Positions 35,100-37,463 of a DNA stretch of 37,463 nucleotides are shown here, in pieces. The notes beneath the pieces were generated by a model that saw nothing but the letters and a program-made list of their open reading frames with translations, was not told the origin of the DNA and did not search any database. Positions within the stretch are counted from its first letter, which is position 1; every line of letters begins with the position of its first letter. Source of the DNA: Lentilactobacillus farraginis DSM 18382 = JCM 14108 (GTDB lineage: Bacteria > Bacillota > Bacilli > Lactobacillales > Lactobacillaceae); assembly GCF_000583655.1 (NCBI RefSeq), contig NZ_BAKI01000026.1, positions 1 to 37,463 of the forward strand. Reading direction: 5' to 3'. The position numbers and the translations under genes were made by a program.

Positions 35100-35991
35100 A
35101 CGAATGAGAAGGCAATTTAAAGATGAAGTTATGAGCGGTCACATTGTTCGAATGATGGTGACGCCGGACGCATTGGCAGCAAAAATTGCGGCATCAGAAG
35201 GCGCCCAGGCGGTCTTTTCCGCCGGTTATGCGACAAGTGCCTCGGCTCTGGCAATGCCCGATCGGGGAATCACCGACTTCGGGATATCACTGGAACGCTG
35301 CCGCCAGATTATTAATGCGGTGGACATTCCGGTATTTGCGGATGCCGATACCGGTTATGGCGATTTGGATAACATCAAACGAACCGTTGAAAATTATGAG
35401 GCAATCGGGGCTGCCGGCATGTTTATCGAAGATCAGGTTTGGCCAAAACGTTGTGGTCATATGGACGGCAAAAAAGTGGAACCCGTTGAGGTCTTGGAAG
35501 CTAAGATCAAAGCCGCCAAAGCCGCCCGTAAGCATGACAACTTTTTGATAATGTCTCGAACGGATGCCCGGGCAGTCTACGGTTTGGATAACGCGATTGC
35601 CAGAAGTAAACGATACCAGGCGGCCGGTGCAGACTTGATTTTTATTGAAGCACCACAAAGTGTTGCCGAGCTTAAGAAAATTCACGAAGCTTTTCCAAAA
35701 ACGCCGTTAATGGCCAATATGATTGAAGATGGCAAGACGCCGTTAACCAGGACTGAGGATTTGGAGCGGCTGGGCTTTAATATTGTAGTTCACCCCACCG
35801 CTATGACTTATGCACAGGCCTTTGCCGAAAAGACGCTAATTGAAACGCTGCGGCGGGATGGGACGACCAAAGCCTATAAGAATCATATGATTACCTTTCC
35901 GAAGTTCAATGAATTTGTTGGTTTGGATAAGGTGAATGCCCGGGATGCCAGCTATTCGCCCGAAAAAATGCGGGCTGAATACATGAGCTGA
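35086..35991 (+). CDS. Isocitrate lyase/PEP mutase-family lyase (PrpB-like)
   Basis: 301-residue cytosolic enzyme of the methylisocitrate lyase/dimethylmalate lyase/oxaloacetate hydrolase group. It has GYATSASALAMPD, metal-binding ADADTGYGD, and MFIEDQVWPKRCGHM with the catalytic Cys, then IMSRTDARAVYG, FIEAPQS and MANMIEDGKTP. It probably cleaves a 2-hydroxy diacid to pyruvate or a related product; the exact substrate cannot be read. AGGGAGG (35071-35077) fixes ATG 35086, inside the end of the previous gene, so translation is coupled. An open frame reaching back to 34933 is only overlap. The T-box upstream suggests a link to valine shortage. Confidence 0.87.
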   Translation: MLKNERMRRQFKDEVMSGHIVRMMVTPDALAAKIAASEGAQAVFSAGYATSASALAMPDRGITDFGISLERCRQIINAVDIPVFADADTGYGDLDNIKRTVENYEAIGAAGMFIEDQVWPKRCGHMDGKKVEPVEVLEAKIKAAKAARKHDNFLIMSRTDARAVYGLDNAIARSKRYQAAGADLIFIEAPQSVAELKKIHEAFPKTPLMANMIEDGKTPLTRTEDLERLGFNIVVHPTAMTYAQAFAEKTLIETLRRDGTTKAYKNHMITFPKFNEFVGLDKVNARDASYSPEKMRAEYMS

Positions 35992-36009
35992 CAGGACACC
36001 GGTCAATTT

Positions 36010-36077
36010 CCACATAGCACCCGAATTGGGTGATACACATAGAAATAAACATAAACAAGCATTGTGTACACATAGAA
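36010..36077 (+). repeat. Intergenic hairpin and repeated TACACATAGAA
   Basis: CACCC-gaatt-GGGTG (36018-36032) is a hairpin without T tract. TACACATAGAA occurs at 36034-36044 and 36067-36077, 33 bases apart, with a third partial copy CACATAG at 36011-36017. It lies between the lyase gene and the MFS gene and shows no promoter I can defend. Confidence 0.5.
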
Positions 36078-36123
36078 CATCATCACACATAAAAAAATAA
36101 CTTGCCAAATGGAGGAATTGCCA

Positions 36124-37434
36124 ATGGCTGATAACATATATCATCAAAGTAATGCTTATTCTTTAGAGACCCGATTAAATGATGCCCGGGAAACGCCACT
36201 ATTTTATAAAGTCTTTGCATTAGCGGGTGCCGGGATGATTCTGGATGCCGCCGACGTTTATATGGCAGGCGCAATTAACAGTACGCTGATTCAGGACAAA
36301 TTCGCGAGTATTTCCCAAGGGTCGCTCTTTTTATCCAGTGGTTTTCTAGGACTCTTTGTTGGCTCAATTCTAGCGGGCTATATCGGTGATTTTTATGGTC
36401 GGAAACTATCTTACCATTTTAACCTGCTCTTATTCGGCCTCTTCACGCTGCTGTCAGCTTTTGCGCCGAATATGACCATCTTGATTGGGTTGAGATTCTT
36501 CGCGGCGGTTGGCCTGGGCGCTGAAATTGTGACCGGCTACGCGGTGGTTAATGAATTCGCACCGATTAAACGTCGGGGCCACTGGTCGGGAATGACGGCA
36601 ATTGTCGCCAATACCGGCGCTCCGATCACCTTACTGATCGCTTCGTTTATGATTCCCCGCTTCGGCTGGCGGTCGATGTTTATCACAATGGGCGTTTTAG
36701 CCCTGATCCTATGGTTGGCCAGAAGACATTTTCCGGAATCCCCTCGGTGGTTGTTGGCAAAGGGGCGGACTGAGGAAGCTAATCAAATCATTGAAAAACT
36801 AACGATTAATGGTCTTTATGAAAAAGATGAGTTAAAGGATGCCGATGAGCCGACTATTCACATTTCATTTGCCCGTGGTCTGTTTATCGCAATTGTTGCG
36901 GTTAGCGCGACGCTGTTGTGCCAATATACATTTACCTCCTGGGTACCGACATTACTGTTAAAGCAGGGAATTAACGTTGTTGATTCAATCGGGTTCTCAG
37001 CCATCATGATGATCGGTGCGCCGATTGGTTCGGCTATTGGTGCCTTGTTAGTTGATAGAACCGGCCGCAAGCGGCTGATTTTAACGGCATTTATTGCAAC
37101 GGCTGTTTTGGGCATTGCTTATGCTTATGAGCGGAGTACGCCCGGTATTCTAATTAATGGTTTCCTGTTGACAATTACGTTATATATCTTGGTAGCGTCG
37201 GTTGTCAGTATCTATACGAACGAACTATTTGAAACTTCCCATCGGTTCAGGGGTGCCGGGATTGCCAATGGCACGTCCAAGTTGTTAAATGTGTTGATGC
37301 CGACATTTGTGGCCATGATGATTACGCAGGTTTCACCGTCGTTTGTTTATTATGCTATTGCCGGGTTGGCTATTATTGCTGCAATTATCATCTGGCTGTT
37401 TGGCCCGGAAACGGATCAAAAAGCAATTAAATGA
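36124..37434 (+). CDS. MFS transporter (metabolite:H+ symporter-like)
   Basis: 436-residue membrane transporter with 12 hydrophobic segments. Motif A between TM2 and TM3 is GYIGDFYGRKLSYH, and FPESPRWLLAKGRTEEAN after TM6 is the signature of the sugar porter/aromatic acid and other metabolite symporter groups. An acidic central loop follows (about 220-240). It is thus more likely an importer of an organic acid or similar metabolite than a drug pump. ATG 36124 has GGAGG at 36111-36115; an upstream start at 36109 overlaps that site. As third gene after the T-box it could bring in the substrate of the two lyase-family proteins (inference). The last 29 bases of the window contain nothing further. 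Confidence 0.87.
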   Translation: MADNIYHQSNAYSLETRLNDARETPLFYKVFALAGAGMILDAADVYMAGAINSTLIQDKFASISQGSLFLSSGFLGLFVGSILAGYIGDFYGRKLSYHFNLLLFGLFTLLSAFAPNMTILIGLRFFAAVGLGAEIVTGYAVVNEFAPIKRRGHWSGMTAIVANTGAPITLLIASFMIPRFGWRSMFITMGVLALILWLARRHFPESPRWLLAKGRTEEANQIIEKLTINGLYEKDELKDADEPTIHISFARGLFIAIVAVSATLLCQYTFTSWVPTLLLKQGINVVDSIGFSAIMMIGAPIGSAIGALLVDRTGRKRLILTAFIATAVLGIAYAYERSTPGILINGFLLTITLYILVASVVSIYTNELFETSHRFRGAGIANGTSKLLNVLMPTFVAMMITQVSPSFVYYAIAGLAIIAAIIIWLFGPETDQKAIK

Positions 37435-37463
37435 TTTTATAAATAAAAGCCTTCGCATTTTCG

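Overview
The window looks like chromosomal DNA of a heterofermentative Lactobacillaceae species, probably Lentilactobacillus or a close relative (inference; no rRNA or tRNA is present to place it). It has moderate GC, AGGAGG-type ribosome binding sites, frequent TTG starts and extended -10 promoters. Enzymes of the phosphoketolase pathway lie scattered along it: short 6-phosphogluconate dehydrogenase (gnd), phosphoketolase (xpk), acetate kinase (ackA) and the bifunctional aldehyde/alcohol dehydrogenase (adhE). Together they take 6-phosphogluconate to acetyl-phosphate, then either to acetate with ATP or, with the missing phosphotransacetylase, to ethanol with NADH reoxidation.

Layout. 1-7.2 kb: aldo/keto reductase (-), divergent P-type ATPase, DUF1836 regulator, adhE behind a strong promoter with a Rex-like operator. 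7.2-9.1 kb: HD hydrolase convergent with a membrane metalloprotease-like protein that is coupled to a YbaK/EbsC editing protein. 9.3-12.8 kb: GntR/UTRA regulator and xpk. 12.8-15.9 kb (-): amidase, RluA pseudouridine synthase, universal stress protein. 16-18.4 kb (+): lipoate-protein ligase, two unknown proteins, then a structured RNA candidate with its own promoter and terminator. 18.4-23.7 kb: MDR oxidoreductase (-), HesB-like protein, orphan histidine kinase, TMEM175-type channel (-), APC permease. 23.8-27.4 kb: MFS exporter with a coupled small membrane protein (-), OsmC/Ohr protein, and a GH25 lysozyme plus NlpC/P60 endopeptidase (-). 27.8-31.6 kb: YfhO-type membrane protein and gnd. 31.6-34 kb: FCD-type GntR regulator (-) and ackA. 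34-37.4 kb: a T-box leader, whose specifier reads GUA (valine), in front of two tandem isocitrate lyase/PEP mutase-family genes and an MFS transporter.

Ten places in nine genes, including core adhE and gnd, are each short by one base. All ten have the same sign and each is repaired by duplicating a base already there. I read these as probable sequence errors (homopolymer undercalls), so genes marked as frameshifted are probably intact in the organism.

The most interesting items are the valine-type T-box operon, the structured RNA at 18205-18411, the interleaved inverted repeats upstream of yfhO, and the orphan kinase behind an 11-bp-period repeat. I saw no CRISPR array, insertion sequence, prophage, tRNA or rRNA gene.
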